A stretch of 64,000 bases of DNA, from positions 310,001 to 374,000 of the forward strand of contig NZ_RBIQ01000008.1 of the NCBI RefSeq assembly GCF_003634105.1, written 5' to 3'. Origin of the DNA: Maribacter vaceletii (GTDB taxonomy: Bacteria > Bacteroidota > Bacteroidia > Flavobacteriales > Flavobacteriaceae). Position numbers and translations under genes: made by a program. Below, one piece after another: positions 1-8,203 of this stretch. The notes beneath the pieces were generated by a model. The model saw nothing but the letters and a program-made list of their open reading frames with translations. It did no database searches and was not told the origin of the DNA. Position 1 is the stretch's first letter. Each line of letters opens with the position of its first letter.

Positions 1-1859
1 CTTTTGGGTCTTCCTTGCTGATCTTTATACCCAGTTGTAACATTAGAAATACTTCCTTTCTTATATCTATTAAAGCCCCATGTTTTGGATTGGTTAGTAA
101 CTAAATCATCAATTAATTTATTGAAATTCTGTGGTCCAGATGGTCCTCCTGAAATTTTCATTTTGGCATACTTACTTATTCCTTGTAAACGAATAGCTGG
201 TTTACCTAAAGCAAATCTTTTAAAATTTTCTTCAAATTGTTTTATACTAGTACTTGAACAAGAATTCTGAGGAATAATTTTTAACATATCTGCTTTTAAT
301 CCTTTAGCTTTATGCAATGCGTCTACAGAATTACCCATAGCATTTTCGTTCGTATAAAAAGCTATACCTTTTTGCAATGCCACAGATTTTTGGTAATTTT
401 CTAATTCCATTTTGGTACTATATAAATCGGGTTTTGCATATAAACCAGAAGGCACCCACCTATACCTAATACATGTTCTATCTTCAGGAGTTCCATCATA
501 GTATGTAGTAACTCGTTCTTCAGCACATTCTTGTTCCATTATTTTTACTTTGTTTTGCGGTAAATAACTTGCACATTGACTACCGTATGCTCTTAGATAT
601 TGATTAAATATGGAGTACAGAACAGTGTCATCTGGTTTTATTTCAATATTCTCAAAGTGACCACGAAAAATATAATCATAAAATTCTGCAAAATATAAAC
701 CATCGCTATTAAAAACCATGTCTTCTCCCAAAGCTGTTTCTTGGTTAGCACGTTGCTGCTCTAACTTAAGCTTTTCATCGGTTTTAATTTTAACTTTTTG
801 TTTCGCTATAACATTGTATAAACTAGTAATATTAGTATTGTTCGCTACATGTGTTGTATACTTATCTTGAATTCTAGACAAATCTGTTAAACTTGTAGAG
901 GCCTTAATTTCAGTTTGTATTTTTGAAAATTGATTTGCAATTTTTTGGGTTTTCACCTCTTTAATTTTTGAATTTGCATTCCTAACCGGTCTTTTAGAGA
1001 TATACGAGTTATATTTTTTATTAAAATTGGTTCTAAATCTATTTAAATCTGAGATACTCATGGCAGAAATATTCTTAATTTCTTGCGTAGTAGTATGCGT
1101 CAAAATCTGATTAATTTTAGTTTCAATAGCATTGTCATATGCTCTTTGTGTATTTATATCTGCAGTTTGGTAAAATGCTCTGTTTTGTTGTTGTAATGTA
1201 TGTACTCTTGCTAAAGATTGAAAATTGTTTTGCAATCCATTTACAACTTGTACTTGTGCTAGTAAGGACTTTGTTCCTGTAATTTTTTCTTGGGAATTTA
1301 GTAATATGCTAAGCGTTTCTATTTCTTTAGAGGTTAATTTTCCGTATTTTCTTGCATATTGTTTTTTCTCTAAGGCTATAGCATTAAAATTTACCTTCCC
1401 AGATTTTAGGTTATTTATAGTAGTAGTATAGTCTTCTCTTTGCTTTCTTAAAAAAACAACTTCTTTTACTGCATCATTATAAGGTTTGTTTTGATCAAAG
1501 ACACCCCACAGATACCAATCTAATCTTTGGGCCCAAGGGTTTTTTGGTCCAGTATTACCGTACTTCTTTTTCTGTTTATACCCTCTTATTTTTTTACCTA
1601 TACTTTTAATTTTAGATGCACTCAACTTATCAAAAGGTTTTCCAAATGCAGGAACAAAATATGTGTCAGATAAAAGGTTAAATCGAACTCGATTATATAT
1701 AGCGCTACCTGAGCGTAGATTAGACATGGTAGCTGTTCTATCTACTTCTTTAAATTCTTTTTCTACACTTTCCTGCCAGTTTTGAAGTGTTTCCTTATTT
1801 TGAGAAAGGCTATTAGTATAAATTAATACTACTACTAGTAGTGTTGCTAATTTTTTCAT
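1..1859 (-). CDS. Partial secreted protein of unknown function (C-terminus beyond left edge)
   Basis: An open frame runs without a stop from an ATG at 1857-1859 (minus strand) to the window edge, about 619 residues. The first 20 residues are a typical signal peptide (MKKLATLLVVVLIYTNSLSQ), so export is likely. The middle, about residues 130-360, is rich in Lys, Gln, Asn and Thr with few hydrophobic runs and looks largely helical. Later there are several cysteines (for example QEC and RTC near residues 430-450) and the phrase RYRWVPSGLYAKP. I recognise no domain. It is not covered by complete-ORF calls because its stop lies outside the window. The gene faces left; its neighbour to the right is a gene relic. 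Confidence 0.75.
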   Translation of the reverse strand, partial: MKKLATLLVVVLIYTNSLSQNKETLQNWQESVEKEFKEVDRTATMSNLRSGSAIYNRVRFNLLSDTYFVPAFGKPFDKLSASKIKSIGKKIRGYKQKKKYGNTGPKNPWAQRLDWYLWGVFDQNKPYNDAVKEVVFLRKQREDYTTTINNLKSGKVNFNAIALEKKQYARKYGKLTSKEIETLSILLNSQEKITGTKSLLAQVQVVNGLQNNFQSLARVHTLQQQNRAFYQTADINTQRAYDNAIETKINQILTHTTTQEIKNISAMSISDLNRFRTNFNKKYNSYISKRPVRNANSKIKEVKTQKIANQFSKIQTEIKASTSLTDLSRIQDKYTTHVANNTNITSLYNVIAKQKVKIKTDEKLKLEQQRANQETALGEDMVFNSDGLYFAEFYDYIFRGHFENIEIKPDDTVLYSIFNQYLRAYGSQCASYLPQNKVKIMEQECAEERVTTYYDGTPEDRTCIRYRWVPSGLYAKPDLYSTKMELENYQKSVALQKGIAFYTNENAMGNSVDALHKAKGLKADMLKIIPQNSCSSTSIKQFEENFKRFALGKPAIRLQGISKYAKMKISGGPSGPQNFNKLIDDLVTNQSKTWGFNRYKKGSISNVTTGYKDQQGRPK

Positions 1860-1986
1860 GTTTTCCTATTTCATACAGAAAACAATTTTCATGATTAAAT
1901 TGTTGAAATCTATATGTTTATGTCTTATTTATGCTAAATATAAAAAAAATTAGAGCTAACTAATTGCGGCTTTCCGTAAACACTTT

Positions 1987-2090
1987 AAATATTAAGGCAG
2001 CTAATTACGCCGAAATTCAATTTTTTTGTAAATTCTGGCAACTGTTTTAAATCTAAAGATTCTTTAACTGCTATTGATGAAGAAGGTAAA
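1987..2090 (+). pseudogene. Relic of a DUF4494-family gene
   Basis: This stretch aligns along its length with 3443-3545 inside the intact DUF4494 gene. Shared blocks include AAATATTAAGG, GCTAATTA, GCCGAAAT, AAATTCTG, TTTAA.TCTAAAG and GATGAAGAA. Translated in pieces it gives NIKAANYAEI, then after a one-base shift NSGNCFKSKDSLTAIDEEGK, against NIKVANYAEI and NSDRWFKSKVSLIAFDEESGK in the intact protein. The shifted frame continues a few codons (ALKISASL) to a stop at about 2115-2117. There is no start codon or 5' part. It is a decayed duplicate about 1.4 kb from the living copy, with guaD between them. Confidence 0.8.
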
Positions 2091-2268
2091 GCTTTAAAAA
2101 TTTCTGCTTCGCTGTAAAAATTTGAAATTGATAAGACAATGAAGATTCGCGCAGTGGTATTGAAAATATACTAAGATAAAATACAAAGGCTTACATCATA
2201 TAAAAAATGTCTTGTTAATTTCTAGAAATAAGCAAAATGTACTGTTATACTTACTATATATTTTTTAA

Positions 2269-2739
2269 TTAATACTCAGTTTTATCCTCTTTTTTACTCC
2301 ATTCTTGAAAAGGTTTAATTGCTATTTCTGGAGATAATTGCTCAAAAGGAATACTTCTTTTTGCATAAGGTAATGGAATTTCTTTATATATAAACTCGTC
2401 ATCAAACCCAATATTTGCAGCATCTTCTTGATTACTTCCATAATACACTTTATCTGGTCTTGCCCAATAAATAGCCCCTAAACACATAGGACAGGGTTCA
2501 CAGGAAGTATAAATTTCACACCCATCTAACTGAAAAGAGTTTAAATTTTTACACGCATCTCTAATGGCCGTAACTTCTGCATGTGCTGTAGGGTCATTTG
2601 TAGAAGTTACCTTATTGTTTCCTCTACCAATAATTTCCCCATCTTTAACTATTACACAGCCAAATGGTCCTCCTTCATTGTTTTGCATTCCTTTTAAAGC
2701 TGCATTTACAGCTTCTTGCATAAACTTTTCTTTGCTCAT
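2269..2739 (-). CDS. guaD: Guanine deaminase (GuaD-type, zinc-dependent)
   Basis: A 156-residue protein of the cytidine/deoxycytidylate deaminase fold, the same length as Bacillus subtilis GuaD. The zinc site is visible: HAEVTAIR places His53 and the proton-shuttling Glu55, and PCPMC gives Cys83 and Cys86. NDPTAHAEV, CEPCPMCLGAIYWARP and GFDDEFIYKEI are close to GuaD and distinguish it from tRNA adenosine deaminase TadA. It should convert guanine to xanthine and ammonia in the cytoplasm. It is a single-gene unit facing left; a long AT-rich gap separates it from the divergent DUF4494 gene. Confidence 0.9.
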   Translation of the reverse strand: MSKEKFMQEAVNAALKGMQNNEGGPFGCVIVKDGEIIGRGNNKVTSTNDPTAHAEVTAIRDACKNLNSFQLDGCEIYTSCEPCPMCLGAIYWARPDKVYYGSNQEDAANIGFDDEFIYKEIPLPYAKRSIPFEQLSPEIAIKPFQEWSKKEDKTEY

Positions 2740-3263
2740 CTTACATTTATTTTAATCTATTACAGTATCATAAAAAAACACATCAAAAAATAATATGCCT
2801 TTATTAAAGTTCAACGATAAAGATAAATTAAGATTTTTTAAAAATGATTTACAAATTAGTAAAAATATTTACTGGTATTAAGCGTATTAAAAATACCCCT
2901 CAAGCTCTTCACTTTTAAAAGAAACACCAAAATGATAAATTATTTAAATACAGACTTCCATTTAAAAGCTAAGTATATATTTTCGAAATACAATTTTTAT
3001 AAACCCAAATGAGTAACTAACGAATAAAACATGAGAGTACACTTAAATATAATTACCCAAATTTATATTTAAGTTATTTACATGTTTTGCTGCTACACTC
3101 TACAATACTTTTCTTTAAAAATAATATAGCAAAATTTATAGCTAACTTCCTCATGCTAAAAGTAATGTGAAAAGCCTTTTAAAATTGTGAATATCTATTC
3201 TTGTTTTACATAATTAGACCTAAAGTGAAACCCTATATTTGGCCCCTTTAAAACAAAAAAAAT
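2740..3263. other. Gene-free AT-rich divergent intergenic region
   Basis: No credible gene is seen in these 524 bases between divergent genes. It holds a perfect 12-bp inverted repeat (3041-3052 ACTTAAATATAA and 3063-3074 TTATATTTAAGT, 10-nt spacer) without a T-run, so I do not call it a terminator. A TATATTTG -7 box at 3234-3241 probably serves the gene at 3264. Confidence 0.5.
3234..3241 (+). promoter_or_regulatory. -7 box of the DUF4494 gene
   Basis: TATATTTG fits the Bacteroidetes -7 consensus TAnnTTTG and ends 22 nt before the ATG at 3264. No TTG lies at the expected 17-23 nt upstream, so the call rests on the -7 element alone. Confidence 0.45.
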
Positions 3264-3818
3264 ATGAGTGCTACTTGGTATGAATGTAAGGTAAAATATA
3301 GAAAAATTGATAAAGCGTCTGGTGCGCAAAAAGTTAAAACAGAACCTTTTTTAGTTGATGCTATTTCTTATACGGAAGCAGAAAGTAGAATAACCGAAGA
3401 AATGTCGGTTTACTTAATGGACAATGAAGAAATTAAAATTACAAATATTAAGGTGGCTAATTATGCCGAAATACACCCTTTTGAAAATTCTGATAGGTGG
3501 TTTAAGTCTAAAGTTTCTTTAATTGCTTTTGATGAAGAAAGTGGAAAAGAACGCAAAACTAACTTATACATGTTAGTACAAGGGAATGATGTTAAAGAAG
3601 CTTACGAAAACACCTTTGGTGTAATGAAAGATTCTATGGGAGAATTTACTATTCCGTCGGTTTCAGAATCTCCTATTATAGATGTTTTTCCATATTTTTC
3701 TGGTGAAGAAAATGAAACGGAACGTTTAGAGAAATTTACTGCTCTTAAAAACTCTGTCCCTGTAGATTTGAGTATGAATGAGGATTTAGAAATGGCTGAT
3801 GTTCTTGCCACTGAGTAA
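3264..3818 (+). CDS. DUF4494 domain-containing protein
   Basis: A 184-residue soluble protein with no signal peptide or membrane segment. The N-terminus, WYECKVKYRKIDKASGAQK, followed by PFLVDAISYTEAESRI and a second block NSDRWFKSKVSLIAFDEESGK, is characteristic of DUF4494, a family I know from Bacteroidetes only as uncharacterised. The C-terminal 50 residues are acidic and look poorly ordered. The gene is single, with a decayed copy at 1987-2090, and is followed by a hairpin shared with the convergent phospholipase gene. No function can be assigned. Confidence 0.85.
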   Translation: MSATWYECKVKYRKIDKASGAQKVKTEPFLVDAISYTEAESRITEEMSVYLMDNEEIKITNIKVANYAEIHPFENSDRWFKSKVSLIAFDEESGKERKTNLYMLVQGNDVKEAYENTFGVMKDSMGEFTIPSVSESPIIDVFPYFSGEENETERLEKFTALKNSVPVDLSMNEDLEMADVLATE

Positions 3819-3832
3819 GAGTATCTAGTATC

Positions 3833-3877
3833 TTATTACGTATTGGCTTAGCTAATAACTAAGGTAATACGTAATAA
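3833..3877. terminator. Bidirectional hairpin terminator between convergent genes
   Basis: A perfect 12-bp stem (3833-3844 TTATTACGTATT with 3866-3877 AATACGTAATAA) encloses a second 5-bp stem (CTTAG 3847-3851 with CTAAG 3859-3863) and a 7-nt loop. It lies between the stop codons of the convergent genes at 3818 and 3878. A strong T-run is missing, so termination efficiency is uncertain. Confidence 0.65.
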
Positions 3878-4771
3878 TTATTTCCACTGCAAGAGAGAAA
3901 CTCCTATTCCAAAAGTAGTTTGCTTATGGTTATAATCTATAAGACTTTCTCCGTAGCCATAAAAAAATTGTGCATGCATTTCTAAAAAGTCAAAAACCCG
4001 AACTGCATAATCTACTTTTGCACTTCCTTTATTATTATTTCCGCCTCTTAAAGAATGTCTTACTAATAAACTTACATTATGTCTTCCTTTTACGTAGGCA
4101 GACAAAAACTCTGCACGTCCTACATAATTTTCTATGTTTGGATTATTATCTTCGGCAATTTTTTCTTGTAAACGCCACCACGGACTAAGAACAAAACTCC
4201 AAGAAGGACTCTCCCAACCTATCTGTAAAACAACCCTATTCCAACTTCTAGATAAAGGATTTGCTTTACCATTACTTTGATGGTTAATACCAATACCTGT
4301 ATAAACACTTTTTAAACCAAAAAAGGAATACTTTATGGGAACTACAAAGATTACCTCTGGTTCATAATTGGTTTCTCTAAAAGGTCTAGAAATATCAGAA
4401 CTGTACAATTGCCATCTAGAAGATTGGGTATATCCTGCCCATAAATCACCTCCTAACTTATTGTTTAATAAATTTTTAGCAACCCTGGCTTTAAAACTTA
4501 ACTGAAATTTAAATTCAGTATTTAAATAATTATAAGACTGTGTAGCTGAATTTGTAGGGTTTCCACTAATAGGCTGGCTATTTATGTTTGAGGTATAATT
4601 TGCTGCTAAAAAATATACAGGTTTATAGGGTACTATCTTAAAAAGTTTGGTAGTATCATCTTGTATTTGCCAACGTTGAGAAAGCTTACCACCAGGGTCT
4701 TGTATTAAACCCTGACCTAAACAAAAATTAATATAAAAAAACAATAAAATTAAATTACTAAAGAGTTTCAT
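3878..4771 (-). CDS. pldA: Outer membrane phospholipase A (OMPLA/PldA-like)
   Basis: A 297-residue protein with a signal peptide (residues 1-19, MKLFSNLILLFFYINFCLG) and a body of alternating beta strands ending near the C-terminus, as in outer-membrane barrels. The OMPLA active-site pattern is present: NHQSNG gives His164 and Ser166, and SRSWNR gives Asn178. The 12-residue distance from Ser to Asn equals that in Escherichia coli PldA (Ser144, Asn156). It should hydrolyse phospholipids that reach the outer leaflet of the outer membrane. It stands alone, convergent with the DUF4494 gene. Confidence 0.88.
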   Translation of the reverse strand: MKLFSNLILLFFYINFCLGQGLIQDPGGKLSQRWQIQDDTTKLFKIVPYKPVYFLAANYTSNINSQPISGNPTNSATQSYNYLNTEFKFQLSFKARVAKNLLNNKLGGDLWAGYTQSSRWQLYSSDISRPFRETNYEPEVIFVVPIKYSFFGLKSVYTGIGINHQSNGKANPLSRSWNRVVLQIGWESPSWSFVLSPWWRLQEKIAEDNNPNIENYVGRAEFLSAYVKGRHNVSLLVRHSLRGGNNNKGSAKVDYAVRVFDFLEMHAQFFYGYGESLIDYNHKQTTFGIGVSLLQWK

Positions 4772-4939
4772 AAAGAACGCTATCCAAATACTGAAATACT
4801 ATTTAATGAACAAAATTAGAAACAATTAAATAAAATTTACTCTTTACCCAAGAAAATAGAATAAGAATCTTTTTATATATAATTAACTCTTACCCTATTG
4901 TAATAAAAGGCAAAATTATAAACCTTTGTTAAAAAAAAG

Positions 4940-4953
4940 AATGAACGTTCATT
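4940..4953. promoter_or_regulatory. Palindromic operator of the TetR regulator
   Basis: AATGAACGTTCATT is a perfect 14-bp palindrome immediately upstream of the -7 box of the TetR operon. Palindromes with a TGAACGTTCA core are typical TetR/AcrR-family operators, and its position between the -33 and -7 regions fits autorepression. That the local TetR binds it is an inference. Confidence 0.75.
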
Positions 4954-4959
4954 TTTAAA

Positions 4960-4967
4960 TACATTTG
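4960..4967 (+). promoter_or_regulatory. -7 box of the TetR operon
   Basis: TACATTTG matches the Bacteroidetes TAnnTTTG element and ends 18 nt before the ATG at 4986. The TTG inside this box could be read as an alternative start codon of the TetR gene, but a codon inside the -7 box cannot be in the transcript, which supports the start at 4986. The nearest upstream TTTG (4925-4928) is 31 nt away, too far for a good -33. Confidence 0.6.
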
Positions 4968-4985
4968 TATCTGAATTTAGAAATA

Positions 4986-5570
4986 ATGGCAAAACTTAAA
5001 AAAAGTATAGAAAAACGTAATGCATTAGTAAAAGCAACCATAGAGCTCGTTAACAATAACGGTTTTCATGCTACTCCTATGAGTAAAATTGCAAAAATGG
5101 CAAGTGTATCCCCTGCAACAATTTATTTATATTTTGAAAATAAGCAAGATTTAGTAAATCAGACTTATGTTGATATGAAGGCAGAATACACAAAATATGC
5201 TTTTGAGACGTATAAGGAAAGTATGCCAGTTGAAGAAGGTTTTAAATTAATATGGAAACGTATTGCAGATTTTAAATTAAAGGAATGCGAAAGCGCTATG
5301 TTTTTAGCACAATGTGATAATACCCCTATGATAGATGAGTCTAGTAGACAAGAGGGTATTAAACATTTACAACCTCTTTTAGATCTTTGGGGTCGTGGTA
5401 AAAAAGAGGGTATTATTAAACCAATGTCAGACTATCTATTATATGCCTATTCCATAAATCCTTTATCTTTTTTAATGATATCGCAAAAGCGTGGTGCATT
5501 TACATTAGATAAAACACATATTGAGGAAGCTTATGAAGCTGCTTGGAACAGTATAAAAAATTGTAAATAA
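4986..5570 (+). CDS. TetR/AcrR-family transcriptional regulator
   Basis: A 194-residue protein. The N-terminal TetR DNA-binding domain is clear: PMSKIAKMASVSPATIYLYF (residues 31-50) is the helix-turn-helix plus the following helix, and a helical C-terminal ligand domain follows. The start at 4986 is preferred over an in-frame TTG at 4965, which falls inside the -7 box. It opens an operon with an NAD(P)-binding protein (1-nt gap), a nitroreductase and YqhD. It probably represses its own operon through the palindrome at 4940-4953 and is relieved by an electrophile or aldehyde; that ligand is inferred only from the neighbours. Confidence 0.88.
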   Translation: MAKLKKSIEKRNALVKATIELVNNNGFHATPMSKIAKMASVSPATIYLYFENKQDLVNQTYVDMKAEYTKYAFETYKESMPVEEGFKLIWKRIADFKLKECESAMFLAQCDNTPMIDESSRQEGIKHLQPLLDLWGRGKKEGIIKPMSDYLLYAYSINPLSFLMISQKRGAFTLDKTHIEEAYEAAWNSIKNCK

Positions 5571-5571
5571 C

Positions 5572-6234
5572 ATGAAAAAGACAGCTATACTTTTAGGAGC
5601 TACTGGATTAACAGGTGGTATTCTTCTTCATAAATTAATAAGTGATTCTAGGTATGAAACTATAAAACTTTTTTCTAGGGCCAGAATAGAAAATTTACCA
5701 AATAAGGTTCATCAATTTATTGGAGACCTTATAAAGCTAGAAGACTTTAAAGAAGATTTTACAGCAGATGAGGTATATTGTTGTATTGGAACTACTACTA
5801 AAAAAACACCTAACAAATTAGTTTACAAACAAATAGATTATGGTATTCCCCTAGCTGCAGCAAAGCTTGCTAAAGAAAAAAACATAGCCAGTTTTTTAGT
5901 GATTTCTGCAATGGGTGCTAATAAAAACAGTAGTGTTTTTTACAATAAAACAAAAGGTGAAATGGAACAAGGTGTTTTAAAACAAAACATAAAAAATACT
6001 TTTATTTTAAGACCTTCTTTAATTGGTGGAGAACGTAAAGAACACAGGTTATTAGAAAAAATTGGATTAATAATTTTTAAAATCATCCAGCCATTATTTA
6101 TAGGAAATCTAAGGAAATACCGGATTATTAATGCCGAAAGTATTGCGCAAGCAATGCTCAATTTAACAAATCATATAAGTAATGCCGATGTTATTATAAC
6201 ATCAAACGATATAGAAAAACTTTCAAAAAAATAA
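5572..6234 (+). CDS. NAD(P)-binding, atypical SDR-like protein
   Basis: A 220-residue single-domain Rossmann protein. GATGLTGG (residues 9-16) is the glycine-rich NAD(P)-binding motif of atypical short-chain dehydrogenases. A YNKTKGEMEQ segment near residue 125 contains a Tyr-x-x-x-Lys pattern, and ILRPSLIGGER is typical of the HTATIP2/YbjT-like branch. Substrate unknown; such proteins often act as NADPH-binding stress proteins or reductases. It starts 1 nt after the TetR stop, so it is almost certainly cotranscribed, and the nitroreductase follows 9 nt later. Confidence 0.8.
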   Translation: MKKTAILLGATGLTGGILLHKLISDSRYETIKLFSRARIENLPNKVHQFIGDLIKLEDFKEDFTADEVYCCIGTTTKKTPNKLVYKQIDYGIPLAAAKLAKEKNIASFLVISAMGANKNSSVFYNKTKGEMEQGVLKQNIKNTFILRPSLIGGERKEHRLLEKIGLIIFKIIQPLFIGNLRKYRIINAESIAQAMLNLTNHISNADVIITSNDIEKLSKK

Positions 6235-6243
6235 AATTTAAAA

Positions 6244-6876
6244 ATGGAATTATTAGATAAATTAAATTGGAGATACGCTGCAAAAGCAATGAATGGAGAA
6301 AAAGTAGCGGAAGACAAAATAGAACGTATTTTAGAAGCAGCTCGCTTATCCCCTACTTCTAGCGGTTTACAGCCTTTTGAAATTTTTGTAATTAAAAACC
6401 AAGACATAAAAGAAAAAATAAGACCAGTAGCTTGGAACCAATCTGTAATTACAGACTGTTCTCATTTACTTGTATTTGCTGCTTGGGATACGTATACTGA
6501 AGATAGAATTAATTATATGTTTGATTTAACGAATGAAATTCGTGGTTTTAAAAATGAAGGTTGGGAAAATTATCGTCAAATGTTATTAGGAATGTATCCT
6601 CAAAGAGACGCTGACGAAAATTTTAACCATGCTGCCAAGCAAGCTTACATTGCTTTTACAAACGCTATAACTGCTGCTGCATACGAAGGAGTAGATGCTA
6701 CTCCTTTAGAAGGTTTTGAGCCAGATGCTGTAGATAAGATTTTAGGACTACGTGAAAAAGGATTACGAAGCGCAGTATTATTACCGATAGGATATAGAAA
6801 AGAAGAAGAAGATTGGTTAGTAAACCTTGTAAAGGTTAGAAAACCAATGAAAGATTTGGTTACTGTAATTGAATAA
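6244..6876 (+). CDS. NAD(P)H-dependent nitroreductase-family oxidoreductase
   Basis: A 210-residue protein of the FMN-dependent nitroreductase family (NfsB/NfnB-like). The N-terminal WRYAAKAMN followed by ARLSPTSSGLQPFEIFVI is the FMN-phosphate and ribityl contact region, and GVDATPLEGFEPDAVDKIL plus AVLLPIGYR form the usual C-terminal half. It should transfer two electrons from NAD(P)H to quinones, nitroaromatics or similar acceptors. It lies in the TetR operon. It is one of four nitroreductase-like genes between 6 and 36.5 kb. Confidence 0.85.
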   Translation: MELLDKLNWRYAAKAMNGEKVAEDKIERILEAARLSPTSSGLQPFEIFVIKNQDIKEKIRPVAWNQSVITDCSHLLVFAAWDTYTEDRINYMFDLTNEIRGFKNEGWENYRQMLLGMYPQRDADENFNHAAKQAYIAFTNAITAAAYEGVDATPLEGFEPDAVDKILGLREKGLRSAVLLPIGYRKEEEDWLVNLVKVRKPMKDLVTVIE

Positions 6877-6914
6877 ACTACTGATGATCTACAGTAGATA
6901 ATTATTAAAAGAAG

Positions 6915-8081
6915 ATGATGATGAATAATTTTGAATTTAAAAACCCTACCAAAATAATTTTTGGTAAAGACACTATTGAGCAAGTAAAGAATGAAATTCC
7001 TAGCGATGCTAAAGTATTATTGCTTTATGGTGGGGGGAGTATTAAGAAAAACGGTATTTACGAACAAGTTAAGACTGCCTTAGCTAATATTAATGTTATA
7101 GAGTTTGGAGGTATCCCTGCAAATCCTGAATATGCTACACTAATAGAAGCTTTAAAAGTTATTAAAGAAGAACATATTACTTATTTATTAGCTGTTGGCG
7201 GAGGTTCTGTAATAGATGGAACCAAATTTTTATCTGCTGCGGCAGTATTTAAAGGTGATTCGCCATGGGATATCCTAGCAAACAAAGTTAGAACAGAGAA
7301 AGGGATGCCTTTTGGAACCGTTTTAACCTTACCTGCTACAGGTTCTGAAATGAACTCTGGCGCTGTAATTACGAGAAAAGAAACTAAAGAAAAACTAGCA
7401 ATGGGCGGTCCTGGCTTATTCCCTGAGTTTTCAATATTAGACCCACAAGTAATTACTTCTATACCGCAACGCCAATTAGTAAATGGTTTAACAGATGCTT
7501 TTATGCATGTACTAGAACAATATATGACCTACCCAATTGGTGCTTTATTACAAGATCGTTTTGCAGAAAGTATTTTACAAACCATAATTGAAGTAGCTCC
7601 AAAAGTATTAAAAGATCCTACAGACTATAACGCTGCGGCTAATTTTATGTGGAGTTGTACAATGGCTTTAAATGGTTTAATACAAAAAGGAGTACCTACA
7701 GATTGGGCTGTACATGCAATGGGGCATGAATTAACTGCTCTTTTTGGAATTGATCATGCTCGTACTTTAGCTGTTATAGCTCCAAGCCATTACAAATATA
7801 ATTTTGAAACAAAAAAGGAAAAATTAGCACAATACGGTGAACGTGTTTGGAATATTACAAAAGGTACTATAGATGACAAAGCCTATGGCGCAATTGAAAA
7901 AACAATAACATTTTTTCATGGTTTGGGTATAAATACTAAACTATCCGATTATACAAAGGATTATGAAGGCACTGCTGAAGAAATAGCAAAACGCTTTACT
8001 CATCGTGGTTGGTTAGGGTTAGGAGAACACCAAACATTATCACCATATATGGTAGAAAAGATAGTAAAAATGGCTTACTAG
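6915..8081 (+). CDS. yqhD: NADPH-dependent aldehyde reductase YqhD (iron-type alcohol dehydrogenase family)
   Basis: A 388-residue iron-containing alcohol dehydrogenase that follows Escherichia coli YqhD end to end: MNNFEFKNPTKIIFGKD, YGGGSIKKNGIY, the nucleotide motif LAVGGGSVIDGTKF, LTLPATGSEMNSGAVI and the metal-site segments DAFMHVLEQY and HAMGHELTALFGIDHA. YqhD reduces short-chain and lipid-peroxidation aldehydes, including glyoxal-type compounds. Three consecutive ATG codons (6915, 6918, 6921) could start it; E. coli YqhD begins MNNF, which matches 6921. It is 38 nt after the nitroreductase, so still likely in the TetR operon. Confidence 0.92.
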   Translation: MMMNNFEFKNPTKIIFGKDTIEQVKNEIPSDAKVLLLYGGGSIKKNGIYEQVKTALANINVIEFGGIPANPEYATLIEALKVIKEEHITYLLAVGGGSVIDGTKFLSAAAVFKGDSPWDILANKVRTEKGMPFGTVLTLPATGSEMNSGAVITRKETKEKLAMGGPGLFPEFSILDPQVITSIPQRQLVNGLTDAFMHVLEQYMTYPIGALLQDRFAESILQTIIEVAPKVLKDPTDYNAAANFMWSCTMALNGLIQKGVPTDWAVHAMGHELTALFGIDHARTLAVIAPSHYKYNFETKKEKLAQYGERVWNITKGTIDDKAYGAIEKTITFFHGLGINTKLSDYTKDYEGTAEEIAKRFTHRGWLGLGEHQTLSPYMVEKIVKMAY

Positions 8082-8203
8082 TAGTAAACATGTAATTAAC
8101 ACAAAATATAGCCTTAATATTTACAACTACAAGTAAATTAAGTTGTTAGAAAAAACATTTGAAAATGTTTCAGAAGGAAAATTAGAATTTAAAAACAAAA
8201 AAA

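Noticed and set aside
85-1431. Short plus-strand frames opposite the first gene
   Set aside because: They lie in other frames of the long open minus-strand gene, with no start signals.
3041-3074. AT-rich inverted repeat as a terminator
   Set aside because: It lies between divergent genes and lacks a T-run, so no transcript would end there.
4965-4985. TTG start giving the TetR protein seven more residues
   Set aside because: The TTG is inside the TACATTTG -7 box; the ATG at 4986 gives a normal TetR N-terminus.
8153-8170. AAACATTT-GA-AAATGTTT as an operator of the Hsp31-like gene
   Set aside because: It is short, AT-rich and single, and no regulator can be linked to it.
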